DNA of 64,000 nucleotides from Halogranum gelatinilyticum (GCF_900103715.1 NZ_FNHL01000007.1:47340-111339); one strand, 5' to 3'. Counted from the stretch's first letter, positions 33,370 through 41,426 are shown. The notes: a model not told the origin generated them from the letters alone. A program made the numbers and translations.

Positions 33370-33650
33370 CGGTCCGCTCCGAGTGTCGGCCGAAGGTGGG
33401 CGAACTGGTCCGTCGAAACCGGGGCGTGCGTCGTAGTCATCCTGTCTGTGGCCGACGGCGGCGACCCACTAAAGTCTACTCGTGATTATTGGAGTAATCA
33501 AGAGTGTTGTTTCGAGAGCTAATTCTGACGTTTGGCGGTCTGAGTCGCCCGTATTTCGGAGAAGCGCGCGTTTATAAATCACATATCGCGATAGAAAGTT
33601 CGCGCATGGGAGAAGTTGAGACGACACCCGGTTTAGCGGGGCTGTGATAC
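33370..33650. other. Intergenic junction between core and accessory island
   Basis: Composition changes sharply here: after about 33480 A+T-rich text replaces the GC-rich coding style. A good promoter (gtttataaatcac near 33568) points rightward toward the fragment at 33651, with only a 13-codon frame after it. I see no tRNA or intact gene. Confidence 0.5.
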
Positions 33651-33827
33651 GTGGATGAAGCGTGGGCAGAGCGACATGACCACGACCCTGTGAGCCCGAG
33701 TTGGTTCTCACGAAAGCTCGGAAGTCACATTGAATTTGCGAGCGATCGGCGACGGCTTGATGGGGAACTTGCTCGCGTTTTCGTTGGGTTCGATATCGAT
33801 TCTTCTCAGGGTCGTGATACTGAATAA
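33651..33827 (+). pseudogene. C-terminal fragment of a primase-helicase-type replication protein
   Basis: A 58-codon frame starting at a GTG reads WAERHDHDP...SPSWFSRKLGSHIEFASDRR...GELARVFVGFDIDSS, the pattern seen at the C-terminal winged-helix end of P4-type primase/helicases from haloarchaeal plasmids and proviruses. No upstream part of the protein is present. The match is from memory of the pattern, not a search. Confidence 0.45.
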
Positions 33828-33880
33828 GGGGTGGAAGAGAAGGGAGTGAAATCGGGTATCGACACACCGTGAAACAGGGA

Positions 33881-34044
33881 GTGTTCCACCCATTTTTGCG
33901 GTTCGCTTCCAACCACAAAATCGCAAGACTGCGTGGTGTTCCACCTATTCGGAATTTGGGTGGAACATTAACCATCTCGAGAAAATGGGTGGAACACCGC
34001 AACGTCATGCGTTTTTCAACTGAAAACCGGGGGTGTTCCACCCA
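33881..34044. repeat. Five-copy TGTTCCACCC repeat array
   Basis: Copies of a 12-base element (GTGTTCCACCCA and close variants) at 33881 (+), 33936 (+), 33957 (-), 33986 (-) and 34033 (+). The middle pairs are inverted, spaced 20-50 bases, with A+T-rich spacers. The arrangement lies between two primase-type fragments and looks like an iteron or operator array of a former plasmid or provirus. Confidence 0.65.
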
Positions 34045-34152
34045 AAAACCAACTAGTATAGAGGGGGGTGAGGCCGTTGGAAGTGAGCGAAGCGAACGCG
34101 AGGGGATTTTTTCTGGCGCCAAAAGGGGCGCGGCTCCCAAAGGAGACACCCA

Positions 34153-34410
34153 ATGACTGACGAACCTACCGAGATTCAGACATAGGAATCGATACCCGAA
34201 GAATTAGTCGAACGACCCCAGTGGTCTGCTGGCGACGGTCGGAATCGACGCGGGAAGATCGAGTGTTACGACAAAGCTCGGGTCTTCACCGTGACCGGCG
34301 GCCGGGTGGCGGACACGCCACGAGACGTTTCACACCGACAAGACGCGCTGGAAGCGATTCACCGGGACTACGTCGCCGAAACGACACAGACAGAAGCAAC
34401 AGACAGCACT
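34153..34410 (+). pseudogene. Broken N-terminal part of a primase-type replication gene
   Basis: The frame begins MTDEPTEIQT, then hits a stop, continues as IPEELVERPQW, and after a jump (an apparent internal deletion) resumes with KARVFTVTGGRVADTPRDVSHRQDALEAIH. These blocks are typical of haloarchaeal bifunctional primase/polymerase-type proteins. The next frame, at 34411, is a SWIM-type protein. Recognition by pattern only. Confidence 0.5.
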
Positions 34411-34706
34411 ATGGCTGTAACGGCAAGTGAGGGTTTCTCATCACCGCCGTCGACGATGGAATTCCGGTGGCTTGTGAGTGTCCAGCGGACGCAAAGTACT
34501 CGTCGGCGTGTAAGCACCGTGTCGCAGTTGCGATTCGGACTCAATTCCTCGATGCCGCTGCAACGCAGGTGGTCGCCGACGGCGGAACCGTCGTGAGCGA
34601 CGACACTGGGGAGTCAGACGAGTGCGACTGTGCAGACCTTGGCGACGGGTTCCCCTGCTAAGAGTGCTATCGAACGTGGAAACGAACACTGCCGGCTCCG
34701 CTTTAG
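34411..34706 (+). pseudogene. Broken SWIM zinc-finger gene
   Basis: Starts MAVTASEGF, then a one-base frameshift (around 34437) is needed to reach LITAVDDGIPVACECPADA and ACKHRVAVAIR, the SWIM finger CxC...CxH. After DCADLGDGFPC the codon where TGG (Trp, as in the usual FPCWECYRT) would stand is TAA, and the frame continues with ECYRTWKRTLP. Two independent lesions make a pseudogene. Confidence 0.65.
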
Positions 34707-34880
34707 ATTGTGAACGATGCATTTGCTGACGAGTTCGCGGAACTGCTTCCACCAGAGGCGTAACCGAACGAATGCACCGAAGTTCTGTTTGATCGCCGCG
34801 TTGACTGTCTCGTTTATGTTCCGTCGATGGTTGAGATGCGATTAGAGCGCAACTACTGGCAATCTGGGTAGTCGAAGAGT
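34690..34880 (-). pseudogene. C-terminal remnant of an IS transposase
   Basis: Minus-strand frame HRRNINETVNAAIKQNFG followed by VRLRLWWKQFRELVSKC and VHNLK is the end of a transposase of the kind found in haloarchaeal IS elements (DDE type). In-frame stops occur upstream. A second remnant of the same transposase type lies at 41960. Confidence 0.55.
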
Positions 34881-35070
34881 CTTTTTCTTCGGATGTCAGT
34901 TGAGACAGGTTTCGGTAGAGCCAATATTGATCCACCGTGCTTGACCAGTCCAGGGACGAACGTGTCACCGCCAACGGTGAAGGAAGACAAGTCACTCTGT
35001 TAATCAAAAATGTCTCGGTGAGTAAATTGTTGTCACTTTACACATTTGGGGAACGGTTGTCAGGTGTCTG
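34881..35070. other. Intergenic, IS remnant decay and promoter of the next gene
   Basis: A+T-rich text with an aaaaatgtctcggtgagtaaattgttg region; the promoter of the DUF7344 gene should be in 35020-35060. No gene seen. Confidence 0.35.
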
Positions 35071-35778
35071 ATGAAGCTACGTAACGTACTTGCATCCCCC
35101 GATGACGAATCCCCCGATGACGAATCCCCCGATGACGAATCCCCCGATGACGAATCCCCCGATGACGAACTCAGCTTTGCGATCGAAGACCGGCGACGGC
35201 CGTCCCCGGACCAGGCGCAGTCCGATACGGAACCCGACGGGCGTGCCACCGTCGGAGACTTCTCACTCGACACGACGTTCGAGATACTGATGAACAGGCG
35301 TCGGCGCGACACGCTGGAGTACCTGCTCGCTCACGGTGGGCAGTCCACGCTGAGCGACCTCGCCGAGCACATCGCCGCCCTGGAGAACGGCATCGATGTG
35401 GACCACCTCTCCTCGAGCCAGCGCAAGCGGGTCTACATCGGGCTCTACCAGTGTCACCTCCCCCGGATGGATCGGGCCGACGTCGTCGACTTCGACAAGA
35501 ACCGCGGAACGGTCGTCCTCCGCGACGAGGCCGAACAGCTCGTCGAGTACCTCGACCACGGGCGGGTCCACGGCGACGACTCGGCAACCGACGCGGAGCT
35601 GGTGCGCGGGACGGCCGTCTCGGCCGCCATCGCCGCCGTGGTGGGCTCCGTCGGTCTGCGGCTGTTCGCCCTGGTTGGCGGTCTCTCCGTGGAGAGTGTC
35701 ACGGCACTCGTCATCGGGGCCACGCTCGTCGTCGCGGTGGTCGGCGCCCGCGCGACGATTCTCGGCCGAATCCCGTGA
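35071..35778 (+). CDS. DUF7344-type regulator with a tandem-repeat N-terminus and membrane tail
   Basis: 235 residues. After MKLRNVLA there are five SPDDE repeats, then a winged-helix DUF7344 domain (RRRRDTLEYLLAHGGQSTLSDLAEHIA... QRKRVYIGLYQCHLPRMDRADVVDFD) and two membrane spans at the C-terminus (AAIAAVVGSVGLRLFALVGG and ALVIGATLVVAVVGARA). The domain order indicates a DNA-binding regulator anchored to the membrane. It has normal GC-rich codon use although it lies inside the island. Confidence 0.8.
   Translation: MKLRNVLASPDDESPDDESPDDESPDDESPDDELSFAIEDRRRPSPDQAQSDTEPDGRATVGDFSLDTTFEILMNRRRRDTLEYLLAHGGQSTLSDLAEHIAALENGIDVDHLSSSQRKRVYIGLYQCHLPRMDRADVVDFDKNRGTVVLRDEAEQLVEYLDHGRVHGDDSATDAELVRGTAVSAAIAAVVGSVGLRLFALVGGLSVESVTALVIGATLVVAVVGARATILGRIP
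35096..35170 (+). repeat. 15-base coding tandem repeat, five copies
   Basis: Unit cccccgatgacgaat, five exact copies except for the last base, encoding SPDDE. An acidic repeat in the flexible N-terminus, likely variable in copy number between strains. Confidence 0.9.
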
Positions 35779-35995
35779 GCGGGGAGGTGCGGGGACCGTG
35801 ACGGAACGCGGTTCTCATCGGCCGAAAACCAAGTCAGCGATATCGGACACTCCCCGTCACTCGTGCCGGAATCCGAAAAGGTCGGCCACGTTGTGCTGTG
35901 CCTCTCCTACTGGCACCGATTCCTCCATATGCGCGAATACATGGACCATACCTGCGGCCGAGAACGTGGCGCGGCTGCGCTCAAATAAACGTCTC
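35779..35995. other. Intergenic, possible minus-strand mini frame
   Basis: A minus-strand frame of 30 codons (MVHVFAHMEESVPV... ending FGFRHE) is present about 35858-35950 but has no support beyond being open. The rest contains no recognisable feature. Confidence 0.25.
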
Positions 35996-36478
35996 TCACA
36001 TTGCTGCGTCTGCCGAATTCGCGATTACACTCCGGAGGCCCTTCAGGGCATTGTGTTTGCGGGTGTACCCCTCGCCACTGCTCGCAATGATGTTCCCGTT
36101 TCGATGACGGAGTCGCCAGCGCCATTCCGCATCTCGAGCCCGGTAGACTTCGAATCGAGCCAGTGATTGTGCTCCATCAGTGGCTCCCAAATACGCGACC
36201 TCCTCGTCCTCACCCTCGGGAGTAACGTCGAGGGACGAAACAGGAGGTGCTTCACTCGATACCGTCCACTCCAGTTCCAGTTCCAGACTCATCTCGTCGT
36301 CTTCGGTTTCGAGTTCGATTTCCAGCGTGAGTTCGTCTGGCGTATCGACAGTCACGGCATCCGGGCTATCGCCTAACCGAACGGCTCCTGTGCGAATTCC
36401 TTCCGCCACACCGCTTAGTATGGATGCAATCTCCTCCCGGCCGGCGGACAGTTTCTCGTCGTAGTCGTCTCGGGACAC
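35996..36478 (-). CDS. Amphi-Trp plus HVO_2922/DUF1508-type protein
   Basis: 160 residues. The N-terminal half (DYDEKLSAGREEIASILSGVAEGIRTG, ELTLEIELETEDDEMSLELELEW) fits the amphi-Trp domain; the C-terminal half (FEVYRARDAEWRWRLRHRNGNIIASSGEGY, NALKGLRSVIANS) is a DUF1508/YegP-type unit. Both occur separately in haloarchaea; their fusion is less common. Function of both is unknown. Confidence 0.75.
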   Translation of the reverse strand: MSRDDYDEKLSAGREEIASILSGVAEGIRTGAVRLGDSPDAVTVDTPDELTLEIELETEDDEMSLELELEWTVSSEAPPVSSLDVTPEGEDEEVAYLGATDGAQSLARFEVYRARDAEWRWRLRHRNGNIIASSGEGYTRKHNALKGLRSVIANSADAAM

Positions 36479-36545
36479 AGTACAGTCAAATACGGCTGAC
36501 GACAGAATAGTAGCCCCGAATTTCCGAACAAGAGTGTGTCCTGAT

Positions 36546-36587
36546 TAATCGGGTGAATCACTACCACCCTATGGAGTCACCCGATTA
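36546..36587. promoter_or_regulatory. Perfect 11-base inverted repeat
   Basis: TAATCGGGTGA and TCACCCGATTA with a 20-base spacer, between divergent genes at 36478 and 36651. Related sequences occur at 40838 (TCACCCGGTTAAT) and 48661 (ATCACCCGATTG), also upstream of island genes. Likely an operator for an island regulator. Confidence 0.5.
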
Positions 36588-36650
36588 CTCAAAAACAAGA
36601 TGAGGGTGAATCTGTCACGGGTTAAAATGCTCAGGAGACGTAGGTGGGGT

Positions 36651-36869
36651 ATGTTAGAATCACACGGAGTTCTGGATAGTGCTGTCTCAATCCAAGCGGT
36701 GCCGTTGCAGTTCGGGGGTGGTTTCATTGAGCTTGCAGTCCTCTTCTTGATACTCGCGGTCGTCGCAGCAGTGCTCGGTGCTCGGGGGGTCGCTGGACTC
36801 AGTATGGATATCGCAAAGTGGCTCGTCATCATCTTCGTCGTCCTCGCTATCGTCACGTTCATTCTGTAG
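36651..36869 (+). CDS. DUF1328-type small membrane protein
   Basis: 72 residues with two membrane spans, [29 protein letters not shown] then [14 protein letters not shown], the UPF0391/DUF1328 pattern. A longer open frame begins at 36600. Function unknown; the gene is usually in stress or membrane contexts. Confidence 0.75.
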   Translation: MLESHGVLDSAVSIQAVPLQFGGGFIELAVLFLILAVVAAVLGARGVAGLSMDIAKWLVIIFVVLAIVTFIL

Positions 36870-36911
36870 ACTCAGAATGATACCTATCGAGTCAGTCCGA
36901 GGTAGCGGTCG

Positions 36912-37064
36912 ATGGTAGATGTCATGGGGAACCTCGCATTCGGATTGCTGTTCGCGCTCCCGGCGTGGTTCGTCTGGAACGACAGGGCCAGCGTCGTGTT
37001 CGTCGCCTTCGCGGCAGTCGCCGCGCTCTTCCTCGACATCAACCTGGAGCCATGCTCAGGGTAG
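36912..37064 (+). pseudogene. Truncated DUF457-like membrane hydrolase N-terminus
   Basis: A 50-codon frame, MVDVMGNLAFGLLFALPAWF then VVFVAFAAVAALFLD, matches the start of haloarchaeal YdjM/DUF457-type membrane proteins (normally about 150-200 residues with several His/Asp motifs). The frame stops right after the second span at a non-family sequence, so this is a truncated copy. Confidence 0.55.
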
Positions 37065-37282
37065 TGCCTGCTCTCCCGATTGTTCATGAACACCGAATAG
37101 CGTCGGTGATCGTCGTGCTCGGAGTTCTCTTGCCGGCGGTAGTACCTCCAACAAATAGGTGGTGTGACGAATTGGGGCCCCTGTTTCGAAACGAATACGA
37201 GTTTTTCCTTCCGGGTAGAAGTGACAGGCTCTGTAGATTTCATTTGACCCCATCTCGCCTAGCGGTGCCAACACGTGCATCC

Positions 37283-37663
37283 ATGCCCTATCCAAGAGTT
37301 GTTTTGATAAATTGGGTGAAAAACTACGGATTCTTTCGTCGTCCAGTACGAATCAGAACCGTGGAGTACGAACTCGGGGCGGACGAATCGGTCAGTATGG
37401 CTGTTGTACGAGCGGTGAGCGCGCTCATTGGTTGTGAACCATGCTCGCTTCAACCGCTGGGGAACGTCGTTGATCCGGATGCGTTAGATGCGTTGTTCGA
37501 CAGGCAGTACGACGGAACACCTCGGACAGGTGGACGTCTCTCTTTTGTGTATAACGGTTGTCACATCACGATTAACAACGGTGAGTATCTCACTCTTCAG
37601 ATGCTCGAAGACTGTTCCTACGACGAACGTGATCGAGAACCCACCGAGAGTTACGTCTGCTAA
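37283..37663 (+). CDS. HalOD1 output-domain protein
   Basis: 126 residues. The C-terminal 85 residues match the HalOD1 domain: SMAVVRAVSALIGCEPCSLQPLGNVVDPDALDALFDR and LSFVYNGCHITINNGEYLTL. These domains act downstream of two-component signalling in haloarchaea. ATG 37283 is used; an earlier frame is open but has no domain. Several low-GC codons mark it as island-type. Confidence 0.75.
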   Translation: MPYPRVVLINWVKNYGFFRRPVRIRTVEYELGADESVSMAVVRAVSALIGCEPCSLQPLGNVVDPDALDALFDRQYDGTPRTGGRLSFVYNGCHITINNGEYLTLQMLEDCSYDERDREPTESYVC

Positions 37664-37694
37664 CGAACGAGTCAGTAGTCTGCACGTCGTGAGA

Positions 37695-38498
37695 TCATTG
37701 CATGGGGTCACGAGCGGTCAACAACCCCTGAGCCATGAGTCGGCGAGCGATTACGACGAGACCGTTTCCGAACCCTTCGCCGAAGACTGCTCGTTCCTCT
37801 TTGCTGCCGGGCATGATCGAACTCACGAGGATCGTCGAGCGGTCGACCAGAAGGAGCCGGCCGATCGCCGTCTCGTCTTCAGTAATATCCTCGCCGTGTA
37901 GCCACTCTAGGCCAGAGATGAACGTCGTCGCGTCCGGCACGGACGTCTGAATCTGGTCTTGAAGCGACTCTGTCAACGCGCCGATGAGAAGGTCGACGTC
38001 GGCAACGGCGTCGTTGAGCCTGGCAACGAGTTCCTCGGTCAGCAGAGACTCGTCGCCCAGTACCAGCACGATTTCATCGGACGCTTTCTCGATGAGTTGG
38101 TCCGTCCGATTTTCGATTGCGTCGCGCCCGGACATCGCCCACACCTGCTGGGGGTGTGTCTCGCCGTCTCCGTCGATGATTTCGACCGTGTCCAGCGCGT
38201 CGTGGAGTCGCTCGACGCGGTCTTCGTACTGGTCGCGCAGGGTCTCGGTCGCCTCGTCGAGCGGGACCGCCCGGAACTGCTGCGGGCTCGAATGCTGGAT
38301 CTCGACCAGGCCTTGCGCCTCCAGCATTCGAATCGCATCGTACACCCGTGTTCGGGGGACCTCCGTCATCTCGCTCAATTGCTTTGCTGTTCCCGTGTGG
38401 CGACGGGACAAGCCGACGAAACACCGCGCTTCGTATTCTTTCAAGCCAAGTTGCTGGAGGACTTCGATTGCCTCCTCCAAATTGTCAGTAGTAGTCAT
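37695..38498 (-). CDS. TrmB-type transcription regulator
   Basis: 267 residues. HTH in the N-terminus: LGLKEYEARCFVGLSRR, then the recognition helix segment EVPRTRVYDAIRMLEAQGLVEI, the TrmB signature. The C-terminal half is a sensor domain (ASDEIVLVLGDESLLTEELVARLNDA and PDATTFISGLEWL). The ATG at 38498 gives the normal N-terminus. A 25-base inverted repeat lies 67 bases upstream and the paralogous gene at 38892 is divergent. Confidence 0.82.
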   Translation of the reverse strand: MTTTDNLEEAIEVLQQLGLKEYEARCFVGLSRRHTGTAKQLSEMTEVPRTRVYDAIRMLEAQGLVEIQHSSPQQFRAVPLDEATETLRDQYEDRVERLHDALDTVEIIDGDGETHPQQVWAMSGRDAIENRTDQLIEKASDEIVLVLGDESLLTEELVARLNDAVADVDLLIGALTESLQDQIQTSVPDATTFISGLEWLHGEDITEDETAIGRLLLVDRSTILVSSIMPGSKEERAVFGEGFGNGLVVIARRLMAQGLLTARDPMQ

Positions 38499-38891
38499 GT
38501 GTCCCAACCTCACGGGGTGTCCCCCAGTGATTCTCTAATTAGTTTGCTCCCGACACGGATAGGCATTGTCACTCAGTCCGTGACAATGAATTTCGGAAGA
38601 ACCGCGTCTAGGGCGTTTCTGTCGCCGCTTTGCGTCGACAGGCGAGTTTCGCAATTTTGTTGTGAGGATTAGAGTTACACTATCGTGAAGCAGAGTACAC
38701 CACTGAGAAGACCAGAAAGCGAGCGTTTAGAAAGTCACTCGTTTAATCACAAAAGAGATTTACCGGGTGGAGGACAACTCTGACACCGACACGCCGTTCA
38801 GTTCTGCGTCATACCCCCACCATGCTACTTCATATCAACCCGGCTCGTGCCCGGTGGCTGGACTCACACTGACCTGTACTCCCCCTAAACG
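38499..38891. other. Divergent intergenic region between two TrmB-type genes
   Basis: 393 bases. Contains the inverted repeat at 38565-38589 and A+T-rich promoter-like stretches (near 38530 and 38745). No gene seen. Confidence 0.4.
38565..38589. promoter_or_regulatory. Perfect 9-base inverted repeat near the TrmB-type gene
   Basis: CATTGTCAC and GTGACAATG with a 7-base spacer, about 67 bases above the start of the gene at 37695. Likely an operator for one of the two adjacent regulators. Confidence 0.5.
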
Positions 38892-39689
38892 ATGAGCAAC
38901 AATCCAGACGAAGACCCACAGTCCGTCGCAATCAAGCAGCTCGAACAGTTCGGGTTGAGTACCTACGCCGCACGGACGTTCGTCGCACTTGCGAGTCTCG
39001 GCACGGGGACGGCCAAGGACGTCAGCCAAGTCTCGCAGGTCCCGCGCACTCGCGTCTACGATGCAGTCGACGAGTTGCGTGAGCGGGGACTCGTCGACGT
39101 CCTCCAGTCGTCGCCCAAGCAGTTCTGGGCGATCTCCACCGAGACCGCGAGTCGGACGTTCGAACACGAACGGCAGCACCGCATGGAACTCCTCCAAACA
39201 GCACTGAGTGAACTCGAACCCATCGAACAACGAGCCGAACAGCGCGGCGTCTGGACGGTAGACGGGCAGACGCCAGTCACGGAACGAGTCTTGGATTTCT
39301 TCGCGAGTGCGGAAGAGGAGATCGTCTACATGACCGTCGAGGACCATCTCACCGAGGACCTGATCGAGGGGTTAGGCGAGGCCGCAAGGCGGGGCGTTTC
39401 GATCAAGCTCGCCGGGGTGTCGACGGAGGTTCAAGAACGCATTCAGGACGAGATTCCCGGCGTGACGATGTTCGAGTCGCTGTGGGTCTGGTCGGACACG
39501 TCGGCGGGACGGCTCATGATGGTCGACGGTCGGAAGACTCTCGTGAGTGTGCTCGTCAACGGTGCGGACGCGAGTCCGTCCGATCCGCGGTCGGAGACCG
39601 CCATCTGGGGCGAGGGTGAAACGAACAGTCTGGTTGTCGTGTTGAAGGCAATCTTCACCTGGCGACTCCGGACAGACGAGTCGGGGTGA
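38892..39689 (+). CDS. Second TrmB-type transcription regulator
   Basis: 265 residues, paralogue of the preceding gene in layout: LEQFGLSTYAARTFVALASL then VPRTRVYDAVDELRERGLVDVLQSSPKQF (recognition helix) and a sensor domain with LDFFASAEEEIVYMTVEDHL. Higher GC than neighbouring island genes. Convergent with the DUF5789 gene, which ends at 39831. Confidence 0.82.
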   Translation: MSNNPDEDPQSVAIKQLEQFGLSTYAARTFVALASLGTGTAKDVSQVSQVPRTRVYDAVDELRERGLVDVLQSSPKQFWAISTETASRTFEHERQHRMELLQTALSELEPIEQRAEQRGVWTVDGQTPVTERVLDFFASAEEEIVYMTVEDHLTEDLIEGLGEAARRGVSIKLAGVSTEVQERIQDEIPGVTMFESLWVWSDTSAGRLMMVDGRKTLVSVLVNGADASPSDPRSETAIWGEGETNSLVVVLKAIFTWRLRTDESG

Positions 39690-39830
39690 GAACAACTGTC
39701 GACGGGCCGTTCTGGAGCGACTCACCGGTGACGAACGTCGCTGAGCGCACAGCCGACAGGAGGTTGCGTGTATCACTGAGAGCAGTCGGGGTGAGGCTAC
39801 AGAACGAACGTCAGTAGCATCGACAGCCGC

Positions 39831-40136
39831 TCAGAACGAAACGTCGGCTTCGTCTGTGGGCGCTACCGCCGCTGCGGAGGGGTTCGGGCCACGGTCATCG
39901 TAGAATTTGCGCCCGATATACTCGTCGCTCAGGTTACCGATGATGGTCGTGTACAACTCATCGGCCGAGTCGTACGTCTCCTGACCGACGTGACCGAGTA
40001 TCGTCGAAATCGTCTCAGTTTCCTGTGCGTCCGGTGCCTCGAGTTCGGTGTCTCCAATCTGCTTGATGACCGAGCCGTGATCGATCGGAAAGCTGAATTC
40101 GTCTTCGAGGGATTCGAGTGCGGTATGTATCTTCAT
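39831..40136 (-). CDS. DUF5789-like protein
   Basis: 101 residues. FSFPIDHGSVIKQIGDTELEAPDAQETETISTILG plus a 30-residue acidic tail; the family's signature strand-helix-helix arrangement is visible but weaker than in the copy at 48034. Function unknown in haloarchaea. Confidence 0.6.
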   Translation of the reverse strand: MKIHTALESLEDEFSFPIDHGSVIKQIGDTELEAPDAQETETISTILGHVGQETYDSADELYTTIIGNLSDEYIGRKFYDDRGPNPSAAAVAPTDEADVSF

Positions 40137-40366
40137 CGGATGTCTACACCATCGTTCCCCAGCTACCTAACGTGACACCAATTTCCAAACGAGACGTGTT
40201 GTGAATAACTGAGTGACTGTCCGTGCCACCGCGTTGGCGGTGACACGCTCGCCCCTTGACTGCGCAAGCACCATTCGTCATTAGCTAACTCTCAGCAGTC
40301 GGTTAAGTGACGAAGGTCGCCATCATCTCCGGAAGACTCGTCGTCTCCAGGAGGGAGCCATCGGCG

Positions 40367-40702
40367 TCAGGGATTCGGTATCGACACTCCGCCTGAGAGT
40401 GAGTCAAGCACCGATTCCACCTGTTCGTCGGGATGGTACCGGACGGCTCCGCTTCTGTGTTCGAATTCGACGACGCCGTGCTCTGCCAACTTCGGCAGGT
40501 GAATGTGATGTAGTTGGATGGCGAACGCATCCCGGTCCTGCAATGGGACGTTTTTGGAGTCAAAATCACTACTGTGGAACTGTTCGACGAGTTCGTCAAC
40601 CGTCGTGGTCCCGGTAGCCTCGTGGCGCAAGTGGTGGATGATCCAGCGTCGGTGACGATCGGCGACGAGCCGGAGACATGCGTCGAGACTGTGGGTCGTC
40701 AT
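40367..40702 (-). CDS. DUF7344-type winged-helix protein
   Basis: 111 residues. LRLVADRHRRWIIHHLRHEATGTTTVDELVEQ followed by FAIQLHHIHLPKLAEHGVVEFEHRSGAVRYHPDE, the winged-helix core of DUF7344, without membrane segments. Two adjacent inverted repeats lie immediately upstream of its ATG (40710-40753), a typical autoregulatory layout. Confidence 0.75.
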   Translation of the reverse strand: MTTHSLDACLRLVADRHRRWIIHHLRHEATGTTTVDELVEQFHSSDFDSKNVPLQDRDAFAIQLHHIHLPKLAEHGVVEFEHRSGAVRYHPDEQVESVLDSLSGGVSIPNP

Positions 40703-40709
40703 ACTGCGT

Positions 40710-40753
40710 TACTCTCGACCGAGAGTATCAACTGTAGAGATTTTCACAGTTGA
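40710..40753. promoter_or_regulatory. Two adjacent inverted repeats upstream of the DUF7344-type gene
   Basis: TACTCTCG-AC-CGAGAGTA (40710-40727), then TCAACTGT with a 10-base spacer to ACAGTTGA (40728-40753). They lie 8 to 51 bases from the start codon at 40702, where a haloarchaeal repressor would bind to block initiation. Confidence 0.55.
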
Positions 40754-40938
40754 GAGGATTTTGATTATGTGAGTGACGTCCGCAGCCTGTACATCCCTGC
40801 GTCACTGGTCAATTGGTTGCTGTACTCTCTCACTACGTCACCCGGTTAATCAGAACTCATCGGATTGGTAAAATGTTGTCACTTGATGCAGTCGAAGCGC
40901 GTTAGTCTCAGTGTCCCCTCACCGGGGAGAGATCACAC

Positions 40939-41283
40939 ATGGTACGAGATCCGTTCCGATCACGTCGAGAAACGCGGCGTCGAACACGAGAAGCGGTCGA
41001 CTCCGAGAAGGCGAAAACCGTCCTTTCGGAAGCCGCTGATGAAGATGTCGTGCCAGATGAGACTGCAGCGGTGCTACGAGAGGAAGCAGCCGAGGAAACA
41101 GCCGGAATCGCCGAATCGGCGTCTCGTCATGCCCGCTGTCGCGGTCGAAAAACCATCACGTCCGAGGACGTTGCGCAGGCGAACGAACGAACGACATCAG
41201 GACCGCGAAGAACGTGGACGGCACCGATAACGCTCGACCACAGAGACGTCCCTGCCAGGCCCTCCCAAGCAACTGAACGATGA
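40939..41283 (+). CDS. Histone-fold-like mini protein
   Basis: 114 residues. The middle part (VVPDETAAVLREEAAEETAGIAESASRHARCRGRKTITSEDVAQA) has the alternation and end motif RGRKTITSEDVAQA of archaeal histone folds (compare R-K-T-V-x-x-E-D-I/V). The first 30 residues are basic, and the end is low complexity. The typical haloarchaeal histone has two fused folds; this has one. Its stop overlaps the start of the next gene (ATGA), so they are coupled. It could be a truncated or specialised histone; test by structure prediction. Confidence 0.55.
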   Translation: MVRDPFRSRRETRRRTREAVDSEKAKTVLSEAADEDVVPDETAAVLREEAAEETAGIAESASRHARCRGRKTITSEDVAQANERTTSGPRRTWTAPITLDHRDVPARPSQATER

Positions 41284-41426
41284 CAGAATGTAACAACTGC
41301 GGTGTGTTTGTAACGCCACGATTTGCCCGCGTCTTCGGGGACAACGAAGACGACATCTACGGTTGCCGCAGCTGTCTGTCATTCGGAGCACTGGTCGAGG
41401 GAGGTGCGTCACGGGATGCTTTGTGA
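41280..41426 (+). CDS. DUF7563-type zinc protein, coupled to the histone-like gene
   Basis: 48 residues: MTECNNCGVFVTPRFARVFG...YGCRSCLSF. The CNNC and CRSC pairs with the F-V-(T)-(P/E)-x-(F/Y)-x-R-V-F core are shared with the protein at 58049. Too short for routine gene finding but the pattern is unmistakable. Confidence 0.7.
   Translation: MTECNNCGVFVTPRFARVFGDNEDDIYGCRSCLSFGALVEGGASRDAL

Noticed and set aside
33469..34149. A 226-codon minus-strand frame
   Set aside because: It runs across the inverted repeat array and primase fragments on the opposite strand; composition is not protein-like.
34221..34596. Frames through the replication relic as intact genes
   Set aside because: They need frameshifts and read through stops; treated as pseudogenes.
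35096..35170. CRISPR array
   Set aside because: Five direct 15-base repeats without spacers inside a coding gene; also the 27- and 28-base repeats at 31641 and 58264 have no spacers. No CRISPR or cas gene in the window.
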